Source: Aurifilum marmelostoma (Eukaryota; Ascomycota; Sordariomycetes; Diaporthales; Cryphonectriaceae). Taken from it: a stretch of DNA of 64,000 nucleotides. How positions within the stretch are numbered: position 1 is the stretch's first letter; every line of letters starts with the position of its first letter. Shown piece by piece: positions 26,716 through 38,950 of this stretch. Under the pieces are notes generated by a model. That model saw only the letters and a list, made by a program, of their open reading frames with translations, ran no database searches and was not told where the DNA came from. Made by a program: the position numbers and the translations under genes. The stretch lies in contig JAMXSV010000026.1 in NCBI GenBank assembly GCA_027559495.1, positions 1,364,001 to 1,428,000 on the forward strand, given 5' to 3'.

Positions 26716-28153
26716 CTACCCTCTCTCTTCCTCCTCTCTCTCCCGAGGAAGAGGGGGCAACCAAAACGAGGGGCCTAGTTTCTCTTGGAAAGTTTGAAGG
26801 GTCTCAAAACGGTGGTTTCCCACCGTTTTCACAGGCTGCCATTCATGTCGTCTTTGTGTCTCTTCACTGCCCCGGCCGGTGTTCGGGATGTAGCTCTCTC
26901 GGTTCCGATGGCCAGCAGCAAGCTGAGCTGCACTGCGCCACGAGGGGTAAAATAGATTCCTGTACTTTCGACGTCGAGCAGTACCCCACCCTTTCGAAGC
27001 GTCGTCACCACACCTCAATTTTACTTACTTGTCCAGCAGGACAGCTCTGAGATCCAAAAAGTCCTGAAGGAATACCTTGTCTGCCCAATGTGGAAGGGTG
27101 TCAACTTGCTCCAGGCGGGCCTAGCTGGCCATGTGGTGGTGCCCGCAGCCTCTCGGATCCGGGGGGTGAGCGGAGCTCCACAGTACAGTGGGTTGCAGTA
27201 GTTGAGCAGCAGCAAACCAGCACCGGGAGGAGAAGGAAATAAAGATTAAGGTGTTTAAGCTTATAATTATTCGCAAAACTCTTTGATCAATCTTGATAGC
27301 CAAACACTAACGACAAGATCGACAGCAGGGTAGACAACAGTAAAGAGCATACAGGAATTCATCTCAAAACTGCCGTCAAAACGCATGGAGCCCGGGGGGG
27401 GTCGGGGTCGGGGTGCATGTTTCGCATAACGTCTCGCTACATGCACGCTCAGGCAGATCTCAGCCCCGTGGACAGCCGACTCCCAGACAGACTGTATGCA
27501 TCCAGGCAGTAGTAGAAACATAAGAAGGAAGGCGCAAGAAATGGGCTATACGAGAAAGGCCATTTTTTTTTATGAAACTGGCCCCCAAGAAGGCTGTTCG
27601 CATGTGCTTTTTCTCTTCTTGTCTTTTCTGTGTGCAAAAAGGAAGGATGGGGTATTTGGGGCCCTTCGCCAAGCCCCTGTACCACGATGGCAGGCCAGAT
27701 GGAGGGCTGTGTGCTTGCACTCATTCCCGCTGGCTGAGCCGCTCGCGGGGTGGGGGACAGTGATCCTGTGAGAGGAAGGACCTGCTCCGAGGCAGGATGC
27801 TCATCAGGACCCGAGACCCGAAGGGAATGATAGCTAGATGGATGGCTCAGAAGTCTGTTTACATGCACGCGATGGTGATTATTTGCGATTCTCGTAGTTC
27901 CGACGTGGTCAGAAAACCACCAGAGGAGGAGGACCCTGAGGGGCAGGCAGCGGTTCTGGTATTGACGTGGCCTCATGTTGCTATAGCGCGCCAACTCCAG
28001 CAAAGTGACAGGCTAGGCCTGCTTTACCAAATGCTGTCTATACCAAAAAGGTACCATAGACTGACTCTCTTATCCGTGATAGTGGTGGAGAAAGGATGAA
28101 GTCGTGCGGTAATGCATTCATCCCTCACTTGAACTGCCGCTCCGCCCTGCGTC

Positions 28154-28154
<1 letters not shown>

Positions 28155-28206
<52 letters not shown>

Positions 28207-28214
28207 AAAAAAAA
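28155..28214. repeat. Poly-A tract (A50, G, A9)
   Basis: Fifty consecutive A (28155-28204), one G, then nine A. This is the longest homopolymer in the window. It could be the tail scar of a retroposed or LINE-type insertion, or simple slippage. I could not find target-site duplications or a reverse-transcriptase frame beside it. Confidence 0.95.
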
Positions 28215-28729
28215 GCAAGGAATTAAAAGACCAGTCCCCTCACGATCAACATATACACAGATACAGAAACCTACTACATACAGGATCGGACAATTATACG
28301 GGTGAAGACGAGCTCATCCTCGTTGCAAGAAGCCATAGCGCCACGTCTCACATCTTTTGTTCACCACCACCACCAACACAGCCCGTGACGCCCGTCTCAT
28401 CTTCTTCCTTTTCCCCTTCCTTGCCCCATCCCCGTCCGTGCGCTCCCTCAGAGGAAAGGGCAGAAGAAGAAAAAAAAGCCACCAACGCCCAACGGTCTTG
28501 CTTGATAGAGAAAAGGGGCGGAAAAGAGGGGCAGGGATACCGTTCGACCCAAGACATGTTCCAGAAGAAATAGATGGCTTGAGTTAGCGCCTCCGCCTTT
28601 CTCCCACTTGATTATCATGAGGAAATAAAAAACAGGAAGAAAAAAGCAGAAGAAAAAAAGAAGAAGAAAAGGACAATAAAATACAATACTCTCTCTGACT
28701 TACCAAGATATCTTAGTGAAAACTTATAT

Positions 28730-28745
28730 CCCCCCCCCCCCCCCC
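28730..28745. repeat. Poly-C tract (C16)
   Basis: Sixteen consecutive C in non-coding DNA. Other G/C runs of 12-14 occur in the window near 474, 29296, 36554, 40424, 45720 and 46180, so such runs are a general feature here. Confidence 0.95.
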
Positions 28746-30438
28746 GAAAGAAAAATCCCTTGATCCGTGCATGACGCCTCTCCTCCAAACAACCCATCAA
28801 GTGCAGACTCACACAACCCAGAATCAACATGACATCTCACCCGCACGGTCCTCCCTCTCCCCCTCTCTTTCGCCACCTCGTCTCCCATCTCGCTCCCCTA
28901 ACAGATCGGATTCCTCGCACAGACAAATGAAAGCTAAAAAAGGACTACTCTGTGTGTGTGCGTGTGTGTGTGCATTGACACACATACCTACATGTGATCT
29001 CTCTTGTGAGACAAAAAGCGCCGCCGAATTCCATCTAGCTGGCCAACCCCCCGCCCCGCCCTTCCTCAGGGAGAAAGACACACGAGCTGGCACTCTGCGC
29101 TAAGAATCGAGACAAGGAAGAAGAAGCGCGTGCGACGTGATGAGAAATGCTGGGGCAGAGACATGGCTCAGGTTTTTACTTTCATCTTTCTTCGAAATGT
29201 GTTCGGAAAGGGGTGGTGTGTGTGTGTGTGTGTGGTGGTCAAGTGGTAATTATGGTATGGAGACTACCAAGGAAGGGATGTATTTGGATGCGTGTGGGGG
29301 GGGGGGGGGAAGAAGGCCCGGTCCCTACCTACGACCATGTGGGTTGTGTGCCAACACACACACACATGTGAGCCAAGTAACACAAGTGACACAGAACGAC
29401 GTCGTTTCTTCGCTGCGTGCAGGACGGTTCTGTCCTCCCCCCCCCCTGGGGGTTCTTCCCTGGTCCGACGGAGACGTGCGTGTGACACCAAGGGTAGCCG
29501 AGGGAGGTGGATGTCGAGTTGTTTTTTGGCTGGCTGCAGGGTGGACCAAGTAAAGCCTCATGCATCAACAGGAGAGACATATTCGGTCATTGCGTATGCA
29601 GGGTATCACAGGTGTCTACGTTGTTGTGTGTGCGTGTGCGACGGTAGTGGTGGCCAAAGAACGAGGGAGTAAGTATTGTGGGAGAGAGCATGCAAGTTGC
29701 TGCGTGGTAATTGTATCTCTTTTTTTTTCCCTCCCCCTGTAAAGGCCTTCTTGTCGATCAACTTCCCCATCTTGACTCGACGCCGTAAACCTCCACCGCC
29801 TCCCTCTTTTCGACAAACAGTCTGGTGGTGGTATCATAACTTTCGTAGGAAAAAGGATGAAAAAAAAAAGAAATTGCCAGCAGACTCCTCTTCCCTTTTC
29901 TTCGGGAACGCAGAGGTGTCTGTCTCTCCTGTCTGCCTTGTCTTCTCATGCTTGTTCCCCCTTGAGTTGACATGAAAATGCATGTTTGAATGCAAGAAGG
30001 ACAAAAAGAAGAAAACAAAAAGCCGTCGTCACCAAATGCGTGCGACTGACGGACCATGAAGAGGAAAATTAAGAAGTAAATGGAAAAAGGGGAAAGAAAA
30101 AAACCAGACGCCATGTTTTCCCCTAGAAATGCGAGTGATGCGCGCACGCACGCTTGCAAGATGTTGATCAGATTATACCTCCCCACCAATTCAAGTATTC
30201 CCCTCATGAATACCGCCCCAGTCAAAACCGAAATACCGAGAGACAAGGGTGATGTGTGATTTCAGGCCACCATTGATGACGACATCGTCTCCTTTCTCTG
30301 ACCCTATTGTTGCTTGGTAGAATTGTTTGAAACTCTCCTATACCGGAACTCCGACGCTCTTGAACGCTCATGTTTGTTATGCAGTAGAACGGGCCACCGA
30401 TGATGATGATGATAACTTATCAAGCCCCTATGACGATA

Positions 30439-30440
<2 letters not shown>

Positions 30441-30470
<30 letters not shown>
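30441..30470. repeat. TG microsatellite downstream of the 30492 gene
   Basis: Fifteen TG units just beyond the stop codon of the minus-strand gene at 30492-32030, so probably in its 3' untranslated region. Confidence 0.95.
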
Positions 30471-30471
<1 letters not shown>

Positions 30472-30491
30472 ATGATGCGAGGTTGCCTCTC

Positions 30492-32030
30492 TTACAGCTG
30501 AAGCTTGCCTGTGAGCTTGACGCTCATCCGCCTCCTGCCAAAGCTGAATGTCGATGCACGCTTGTTCGGCGTCAGAGGGCTGGGCGTCATCAGGGGCGAC
30601 ATGGGCGAGATGGGTGACTCCAGCGCCTGCTCTCCCTGGAAACTCCGGGTGACGGACAGGTGCTTTGCCATCCTCGCGTTCCTCTCCGCAATCCGGACAA
30701 TCTCGTCGTGCGTGACGGGTGCCAGCTGTGGGCGGGCCGGCGGTCGTGTAGGAGGCGAAGATGGTCTTGACACGGCCCCTTCGCTTCGTGTCTCGGTCTG
30801 CCTCAGTGGCGAGGTCTCCAGTGGCTCCTTGACCACCGGCTGCTCGACTGCCTGCTCGACGTCCTCCTCGGTGATGCTGGCCTCGGAGGGTGAGCCAGGT
30901 CGGCCTGCGGCATTCTCGCCTGGTGTCAGGAAGGCCTGGTTCATTCTCGGGACGCTTCTCCTCTTCATAAGACTCATGGCCCTGGCGACGCCCTTGAACA
31001 TCTTGGTCGGTGTCTTTGGTGTCTTGGGCCTGTCGTCTTCCGCTGACGCTGTTGACGGCCTCACCTCCTGAGGCACATAGACCTCTCTGGTGGTTGTTGT
31101 GGCGGCGGAGTTGTTGTTGACGACTTCTGACTGCGGGGTGCCCAGCGAGTATGTGCTACCGTTGGCAAAGGGGTCGATCTTGAGGAAGGGGAGATTCGGT
31201 CTCGTTGTTGACGTCCCAGGAGGCTGCATGCTGCTGCTCCTGGGCGGGTGGGTAGGCCGTGACAATGACCGCGCAGACAACCGTGAAGACGTCGTCGACG
31301 TGGAGGATAACCTCCTTCTGCTCTTGGTCTCCACCTCGCTGTTGGAGTTCGCCTGTTGCAGCTTGTTGTTCCTCTCGAGGTGTTCGATCGAGGTCGGTGA
31401 AAGTGATCGCCGGTTCTGTGGCACCTGGATCATGGACGGCTTCCCCGAGAACACAACAGACACCACCCTGGCCGTGACCTGGTGCTTGCTGCCGTCCTCG
31501 GCGGGCGATGGTGCCAGGTCGTCGCTGCTGGACTCGTACTCGAAGTCCGAGAAGTCATCCGTGGTGGCAGAGGCTTCCTCCTCAGAGGAGAGGTACTCGT
31601 CATGAGGGGCCTGTTGGAAAGCTGGAGGGTCAACGGACGCTACGATCTTCAGGCCGACCAGGCCGTCCAGCATGCGTGACGCCCTCAGGGCACTCTTCTG
31701 TGGCAGGACTGGGGCCTGCTCCTCGGCGACCTGGTGGTCTGAGGTGGGTGTTGTGATCTCCTGCACGGCCATTGTGTCGTCGTAGTACTGGCTGTGCATG
31801 GAGTCATATGCTGTTGCTGCTGCTGCTGCTGCTGAAGGAAGGTGCTTCTTCTGCTGCTGCTGCTTCTTGTTGTTGGGCTGGGGAGCAGCAAAGAGGGACT
31901 CTTCAAGAAGGGCGGTCCGGCTGGGGACAGCGTCCATGTTAAAAGCTCCTGCTGCGTGGCCCTCGCTTCGGGATGAATCCACCTCAGCCTCCATGGGTGG
32001 AAGGGTCTGGTGCTCCACCGCCAAAGACAT
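30492..32030 (-). CDS. Ser/Thr/Pro-rich hypothetical protein, single exon, 512 residues
   Basis: An uninterrupted frame from ATG at 32030 to a stop at 30492. I do not recognise a named family. It is probably largely disordered. It has a poly-Gln/Ala stretch (about 58-75), acidic blocks YLSSEEEASATTDDFSDFEY near 145-165, a short hydrophobic core TARVVSVVFSGKPSMIQVP after that, a basic segment KMFKGVARAMSLMKRRSVPR, and a basic C-terminus FGRRRMSVKLTGKLQL. The helix THDEIVRIAERNARMAKHLS may be a binding segment. There is no signal peptide, membrane segment or catalytic motif. The mix of acidic and basic conserved blocks within repetitive linkers suggests a regulatory or scaffold protein, but that is inference. 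Length and codon use support a real gene, and the complementary frames look like shadows. Confidence 0.75.
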   Translation of the reverse strand: MSLAVEHQTLPPMEAEVDSSRSEGHAAGAFNMDAVPSRTALLEESLFAAPQPNNKKQQQQKKHLPSAAAAAATAYDSMHSQYYDDTMAVQEITTPTSDHQVAEEQAPVLPQKSALRASRMLDGLVGLKIVASVDPPAFQQAPHDEYLSSEEEASATTDDFSDFEYESSSDDLAPSPAEDGSKHQVTARVVSVVFSGKPSMIQVPQNRRSLSPTSIEHLERNNKLQQANSNSEVETKSRRRLSSTSTTSSRLSARSLSRPTHPPRSSSMQPPGTSTTRPNLPFLKIDPFANGSTYSLGTPQSEVVNNNSAATTTTREVYVPQEVRPSTASAEDDRPKTPKTPTKMFKGVARAMSLMKRRSVPRMNQAFLTPGENAAGRPGSPSEASITEEDVEQAVEQPVVKEPLETSPLRQTETRSEGAVSRPSSPPTRPPARPQLAPVTHDEIVRIAERNARMAKHLSVTRSFQGEQALESPISPMSPLMTPSPLTPNKRASTFSFGRRRMSVKLTGKLQL

Positions 32031-34169
32031 GATTGTTGCGGTGGAGACGGTATAGCAAGAAAGAGAGAAGAGGGGGAAAAAAATAAAGGTTATTGTTGTT
32101 TATTGCGTAGTAGGTACGTATGCCCCGTCGCCCTGATGGCCTGTCCTGGGAAGTTGTTTCCGGACAAGGGAGTTTATGAGAGACGACGGTGTCCCTCTTT
32201 CGCGGGGTGGTGGGACTCTTTTCTCTTTTCCTTGTAGGCTTGGATTGACGCTCAGGTCAGGAAGGGTAGGGGGGCCCAGGAGAGCAGGAGGAGGGAGCAC
32301 TGCAACGTTATGAAAGTAAGTCTCTGTGCCTTCTCACACGACTGTGGGGAATGGGCATGGTCTGTCAAGGACATTGAAGGGGTAGACGACAAAAGCTCCG
32401 AAGGAGGAAATGGAAATGGGGAGAGGCTCTCCTAGGTGATTTAATCAAGTTGGCTGGTGGTGTGAGAGGGCGAGATATGGGGATTAAGGGCACCTTGGCG
32501 CGCGCAGAGAGCACGACGAACCCAGGCGGCGCATCCCTGAGACTGACAGCTTCGTCGACCCCTGTCTGATACATTGTACTTTGTCTAGCGCAACAGGCAG
32601 GGAAAAGGTGTGGTGGGGAAGAGAATCTGATCCCTGCGCCCCCTGTCTTTTTGGCCCCCCCCCTGTCCAGTCATGAACCCACACAGGCCTCTCTGCTCAT
32701 AATCCAGTGGGAACGGAATGGAGGGGCAGAGGATAACGGTGTGTGCTGAAAACGGAGGACGAGAGAAAACGGTGACTTACACGAAATCCTGATCTTCTTT
32801 TCAGGAAATGCGTGCTATAGTGCTGCGGCGGGCGCGCGCGCACCTCTGTGTGGTCCTTGCTGTGTCGGATCCACTGTCTTCTTACTTGAGGAATAATTCC
32901 GTCCTCCACCTGATCCCAAATGATGATGATGATGATTGCTGATGATTCTTTCTCCTTCCGAGCGAAAACCAGACAGCAGTCTGGTCGTGGCCTGCAAGGT
33001 CTTGCCGCTCCTGTTGTGCGAGCGATCGTGCAGTGACCTGGTAACAGACTTGATTCACATTACAGGATCTGCAACAGACGAGAAGAAAAGGGCACAAGGT
33101 CGAGACACTATGTGCATCGCATGCCGTTCTGCAGCCCGACTTCAGTGCGCAGGGAGGTGATTTTCTGCCGGGTTGTGTGACCCACGGAGGCAAGGCGGCA
33201 AGGCGGGACGGGCGCAGCAAGGAGTCAGGGAGTTTCCTCAAAGCACGGCAGATCCTGTCTCGGCGCGACTCGCTGGGTGTGTCACTGTCTGGCTGCTGAC
33301 GAGATGATCGAGGGCGAGATGGACAAGAGAGGTTACCGGGAAAGTCAAGGAAAGGGAGCCAGGGGAGGTGTTTCAGGTAAACCAAGGGAAAACAGAGACG
33401 CGAGTGTCTCCTCCGGCTTTACGTCGGCCGGTAGGATCGGGATCGGATCAGTCGTCTTGTTCAAGTTGTCGTCGCCGCTGCTATTTCGTCAATGAATTAT
33501 AATAAAGTACTTTTGAAAGGTTAAAAAATAAGAACGGAATCAGGAAGAAAAGGTTGTTGGGGGCGCGAGGGTTTTGTATAACATGTCAATGATGAAAGAT
33601 TGATGCAGCAGACAAGGACGAAACGTAGATGCCTATGGGGAGCCGCAGCAGCAGGCCACGGAACAGACCTCATGGCCCTTTTGCCCAACTTGTCTACGAG
33701 TAATAGTAGTCGTAGTAGCATACGGTCTGTGTACCGTAATAATGTAGCAGGCTCTCATTATGGCCTCTCACTCACGTGCATTTACCTTCTTCCACAGCAC
33801 TGTGGCAGTATGTCTTGTTGCAAGCAAGTTCTAGGCGGCCTTTTCGTCATGGCCCAGACCCAGGGCCGCGACCGTTTCTTGGCAGCCCCAGGCGCACTCC
33901 AGGCTGTGCCGCAGCGATCTCAGTACTGCCCATATAGCACTCAAGCCACTGTTGGGGGTGGTTTTGTGGAGGGAGCCAGGGTCGAAACGCTGAGTGAGCC
34001 AGGGCTGCGCCAGAGTGCGCCTTCTACGCCAAGTCGATTCGCCCAGGGGTCTGGAGGGTCTCAGGAAGTTTGGACCCTGGGGTCGGTAGCGCGAGGAGGG
34101 TTAGCTGCTTGATTGGCTAACAAGAGGCTACACCATACCTCGAGCTCGAGACCCAGACTTGAGCAAAAG

Positions 34170-34187
34170 TTTTTTTTTTTTTTTTTT
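34170..34187. repeat. Poly-T tract (T18)
   Basis: Eighteen consecutive T in the long gene-free region. A second T run of about 15 lies near 35000-35014. Confidence 0.9.
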
Positions 34188-35716
34188 CTTTTCCTTGTCC
34201 TGATCGTAAGACCCAAATGGACAGGAGGAGAGCCAATTCCGTACTGCGAGTTTGTATGTATGGATGTACCCTTGCAGAGAAGATTGATGTTCAATCGAGA
34301 TGGGCTACTGACACGCACGCACACATACACAATAATGGTGGTGGCGCAACAATATCCCAGAATGGCCATGAGGGTGGGCCCGTATTCCCCAGAGCGAGAT
34401 TGTTCAGGTTCTCTGCAGTCTGCACATGCGGTTCCTGCTGTTCCTGCTCATCCTTCTCCTTCCCTCCTCCTCCCGCTGCTCGGGACCCAGAATTCCTCGC
34501 AACCTCCCCTCTTCCACATTAGCGACGTGGCTTGCTTTTTGGAATCCCGATTTGGCAGAACAACATCCGGCTGTACGCCATTATGCTGCATCTAGACTCG
34601 CGGGGGCGCTGTCAAATAGTGCCTGGCGCTGCTCGGGATGGATGATGCACACGGCAGCAAAAAAAGGGGGAAGCAAGCCACCGACACCACCTCGGGTTCT
34701 CGAGGCAAGCCCACCACCACCACCACCATGGCGCTCTTGCTGTCTGTAGCACCCGATTCAACGTTTGGGCGGCGGCAGTATGTACAAGTACTGTACCAGC
34801 AGTGGACACCCCTAACAGCACACGCACCACACACCGAGGCCAACCAAAGCTCCTTCCCTCCCCTCGACCTGCAGATCTCCTGCAGGACATCTGCTCATTT
34901 CCCATGGGGACCCGGGATCTGGCGATCGCCTGACGCGACATCGCATCTTACAGACGTAAAAAAGAAATAAAAAAAATAAACTAAAGATCGTAGTTATCCT
35001 TTTTTTTTTTTTTTCTTCCTATTCTTTCGCCGGGCTTCCTCGTCTATGAGATTAAATTTTTGGACCCATTGCGCCTCGGCAGTGGACCGAGCACAGCGCT
35101 CTCTACCTATAGTCTTGGCCCCTCCCGTCCTCGACCGTCAAGATTGCGAGGCGTCGCTAGGATAAATGAACTGGTGATCAGTGCACAAGAGTAAAAGCAC
35201 CACCCACAGAAAAGAAGGAAAAGGGTGGGGCCCTTCAGCGCCCTCTGCATACAGGCCGCAGTTACCGCCGAGCTCGCTTCTCGCGGTCAGAAAACGGAAC
35301 GTACCTTGGATTGTAGTACATACAGATAGGTCTCTCTCTCTGCGCCAGGTGGGAGGGATAAGGAGGGCGGCTACTCTGGGTCCCGTCGCCCGCCATTCCG
35401 CACTCCGTTTTTTCCCTCTCTTTTTTCTCTGCAGATTGAACGTGGGTCAAATTCAATTATTGAGTCGCATGATCCAACCGTTTTGGTTCTTTGGTGTCTT
35501 TGTTTTCCTTTGGGTGAGTGGGGGAGGAGGGTCCAGACACGGAGGTAGACGCATCTTGTTCCTTAGAGCCAAACGGTATAGTATACTATTTCCCAAAGTG
35601 GTTGCAGCATTGGGGGCAACAGCCGAACCAAAGAAACCCCGAGCCAGTCAGAGTCGCCGCTCGCCAAAGTCTCCTATTGATGGACAGCAAAGTATCAGTG
35701 TGTACATAGTATGCTC

Positions 35717-35740
35717 TGTGTGTGTGTGTGTGTGTGTGTG
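35717..35740. repeat. TG microsatellite
   Basis: About 12 TG units in the gene-free region. Confidence 0.95.
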
Positions 35741-36734
35741 GATAAGTGACCAGTCTGGCCAACCCTGATCCGTAGGCAGCGGACCTGCAGCGGCCGTCCT
35801 GGGGACTGCCCTGGATGGCCTCCCTCCGCGTGGGCAATGCGTGGGCTTTGCGAGCGGAAGTCTGAACTTGGCCGGGGTGCTTCCACGAATCACAGCCCGA
35901 AACAGCCGCAGGAGAGGTGTGATCTCTATCGGGGCGGTCGTAGCGGGTGGTCACCTTTTGAGCCATGATCTCCCCAATCGCCAAGACACTTGCCATGCGA
36001 GAGCTGTGTGTGTGGTATAGGCTTTTTTTTTCTGGTCACCTGTCCACAACTGGATTCCCGATAGGGCCATGACTGCTCTGTCTCTTAACCCTCCTTTCTG
36101 CTCATCATCATCTTCGGGGCCATCATTTTAGTTTCTTTCGTCGCAACTTCGCGCCTTAATTGGCTGCCTCTCTCTATCTGGAAAAGGCTTCTGTTATGTA
36201 GAGAAACGAAATCATGATAGAGACCGATGGGTATGGGCCCCGCTTGCTATGTGACCTGAACGCCCGCTGGACATTTTCCTCATCTTCATCTTCATCTTCC
36301 TCCATCTCCTCCTTACCCTTGTCCGGCACTGCTCACTCCCTGATAAGTGATCTGCAGGGGCGCAGGGATCTCTAGTCAAGACTTTCCTCTGTAGGCAGTG
36401 GCCAATCAGCGACGTGAAACGTTTCCCTATCGCAGAAGCGTTTCCCCGTTGCAGTGCCTCCCCCTATCAGATCTAGCTATGGACAAGTCGTCCATGCAGC
36501 TGCACCTCCCTCGTCCCTCGACCGAGAGAGAAGGGATGGATGCACCAATCTGTGGGGGGGGGGGGGCAAACCATCAGGCCAGATAATGCGCCCAAGGCCA
36601 GACCTTGCCGGAAACACAGTTACCCAAACGGAGTGTGAATCGCAAAGTCGATAGACGGCGTACACTATTGTCAGGCAGCATCCGTTTGCGGCTTACTAGT
36701 GGTCTCCTCAAGGCTGAGAGTCACAGGGACACCT

Positions 36735-36759
36735 ACACCACCACCACCACCACCACCAC
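36735..36759. repeat. ACC trinucleotide repeat
   Basis: About eight CAC/ACC units in non-coding DNA. Confidence 0.9.
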
Positions 36760-38822
36760 TTCTCATGCTTCAACTCGGGGCCGGCCCAACAACCAGACCA
36801 GCCGAAACCTATTGAAAACAGTGCAGTTTACCAGAAGTTCTTCTTTTCCATGATTCAGCCTCGCACTTGCAAGGGCGTGTGACAGCCCTAGGTCACAGAC
36901 TAAAACGCTGACCGAGCGAAACGGAAAAGAACAGACCTTGCACAGCGGCCGCTGATCCGTTTTGACTAACCTGTCAATCCCGCTCTCCCACACCCCCCCC
37001 CCAACCCATGCTATCCCACCATAGTATTCTTTTTGTTTTCTTACAAGATTACACAATGTGACGACTGTGGGACTCGTTAGTATATCGTGCGCGCATCAAT
37101 CAGCTGGGCTGCCTCGACGGATCAACCAGAAAGAAGAGAAAAAGAAACTTGGCAAGAAAGAAAAAACACTACCCTTTCCTTCAAGGCAGGTTTTGCGAAG
37201 ACAAATGAGATTCTCTTTTGTGGTCTTGGGGGGGGCGTGGTTCTGACGAAGGGTTCGCCGTCATCTTGCATCAGGTCGCCACCAACCCTTCCCTTGCCTT
37301 GGAAATTCCACCACCAGACATGCAATCTTTTTGTGTGGCTGACATGTGCATATGTACGATGATGGAATATGGGGAACCACTTCTCTACACGCTGCTCTTA
37401 TCTGCTAACTCGGCTGCCCGGCTACGTCAATTCGTTATAGTCTACGTTGTCTACCAGCCTCCTCCTCCTGGGGCGAAAGAAAAAAGAAGTTCAGCCAAGG
37501 TTTACAGGTAGTAGTAATCAGGGTATCGCGCGCTCCCTTGGGCCGCCCTCCGCGCCCAACGCTCGCCAGCGGCACAGGAAGGGAGAAAAGCAGGGACAGG
37601 AGGGAGCATGGCGCCATGATCTGCAACTCTGTATGTCTGCCACACAGAAGAATGTCGTCATAGGGGCGCTTGCGGAGGGTCCTTCCCCCCCCCCCTTTCA
37701 CCCCAGTCGCACCAGCCTCAGGTGGCTGGTGTGCTTGGGAATGTGGAAACCAAAGCTTAATTCTATTCTTGGGAGTCCCCACGCAGCAAGCCACATACCA
37801 AGCATACCATAGTACACACTTGGACGCATCGGGATAGCCCGCTTGCCTCTGCCCAGTTTCTTCAACGTCGCCTAACACAGTAAAGTATGTATGTACCATT
37901 GTGTCGGGACTTGCATAATTCTAAGTCAGCGGATCAGTTCCTCAAGCTCCCCCACCAGTCGACTGGACCTCGATCAAAACGTCCAAATCCAATTCTCGGC
38001 TTGTCTATCTAGAGCCCTGTGCCGTGCCGCGCCTGCGTCTTATGACTGGAAATTCCATGACAAGACCATGTCTAAAACCCTGGATGGTTTTACATCCGAC
38101 GCGGATCGACCATCCTCGAGTCATAACGCTTCGTGTAGAAGTAGCACCTTATGGCCGTTCCCGGATACGCCAAGGGCGCGCCAACCATAAAAACGTTCAT
38201 GCTTGAAAGAGTACGAGCGTGTAGTGACGTGAGCTTGGCTGATAATGCAAGTAATCCATGCTTCTCATGACCTGCTCAGTGCTATAATAGACTGGCTAAA
38301 CCTCAGGGACGTCCTTGTCGAGGGAGGCTTAGATCTTCTCACGACGTGGGGCGGAGGCGAAGTTTCGGATTACACAACTCGTGCTCTCTGGAATGTGATT
38401 GGCGAGTACCTGTGTATGTGTGTGTGTGTTGCATAGGTTTGGGAGGGGACCTTGTTGCGACTCTTACTCAGTCAAGTAGTCCAGCGTTTGCTGCGACGTG
38501 CATCACATGTCGGATTCGAGCCAGTGGGGGAGCTAGGCTCGTCCTGCGTAGACGGGTGTAAGAGACGGCGCTTGCTGGTAAGTTCACGGCGGCACATGAG
38601 AACACGGATTGCGCCCATTGATTCGTCGGTTGCACTGCCTGCCTCTTTACACCATCATCTGCTCACCACCAAGAACTGCAAAAAGTTGAGACTGTCAAAG
38701 TTAACCAACACCTGACATGATTCGGCATGGACACAGAACGCAAGCAACGCCAAAAAGTTCGAATCAAACCAAAACATCCCTCCAATGGCCAGTCACATCA
38801 GCAATGGAAAAGACCGAAAGCG

Positions 38823-38837
38823 AAAAAAAGCAAAAAA
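38823..38837 (-). terminator. RNA polymerase III terminator of tRNA-Lys
   Basis: Reading the minus strand downstream of the tRNA 3' end (38860), a run of six T (38837-38832) and then seven T (38829-38823) follow after about 22 nt. This is the usual T-tract terminator for RNA polymerase III. Confidence 0.8.
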
Positions 38838-38859
38838 GAAAGTCTTGCGACGGGAATTG

Positions 38860-38950
38860 AGCCCGACGTGGGGGTCGAACCCACAACCTTGAGATTTCAG
38901 AATCGGAAACTCCTAAGAGTCTCACGCTCTACCGATTGAGCTAGCCGGGC
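38860..38950 (-). tRNA. tRNA-Lys(CTT) with an 18-nt intron
   Basis: The minus strand starting at 38950 gives a complete cloverleaf: acceptor stem GCCCGGC pairing with GTCGGGC through one G-U pair, D-arm GCTC-AATCGGTA-GAGC, anticodon stem TGAGA/TCTCA with loop CTCTTAA, and T-arm GTGGG-TTCGACC-CCCAC. The anticodon CTT specifies lysine. An 18-nt intron (GGAGTTTCCGATTCTGAA) sits one base 3' of the anticodon, the canonical position for nuclear tRNA introns; the mature form is 73 nt. The 3' CCA is not encoded, as expected in eukaryotes. Internal A and B boxes (TAGCTCAATCGG and GGTTCGACC) serve as the promoter. Confidence 0.95.

Larger units (their letters stand above)
24840..30491. other. Gene-poor spacer, rich in simple repeats
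   Basis: About 5.6 kb with no supportable gene. Open stretches such as those at 25994-26764(-) and 29758-30246(-) are low-complexity or built on microsatellites. It contains CA and TG repeats, an A50 tract, a C16 run and a G14 run, each listed separately or under findings. The left end is the promoter of the ankyrin gene; the right end is the 3' flank of the gene at 30492-32030. A direct repeat of about 13 bp containing ACAAGCTCGTTC lies near 25060-25086. Confidence 0.5.

Noticed and set aside
29758..30246. A 162-residue minus-strand frame with a hydrophobic stretch
   Set aside because: The hydrophobic part is translated T/C-rich low-complexity DNA, and the rest has no family character.
33600..34112. 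A 170-residue plus-strand open frame
   Set aside because: Its composition looks like translated non-coding DNA. No conserved segment or splice context was seen.
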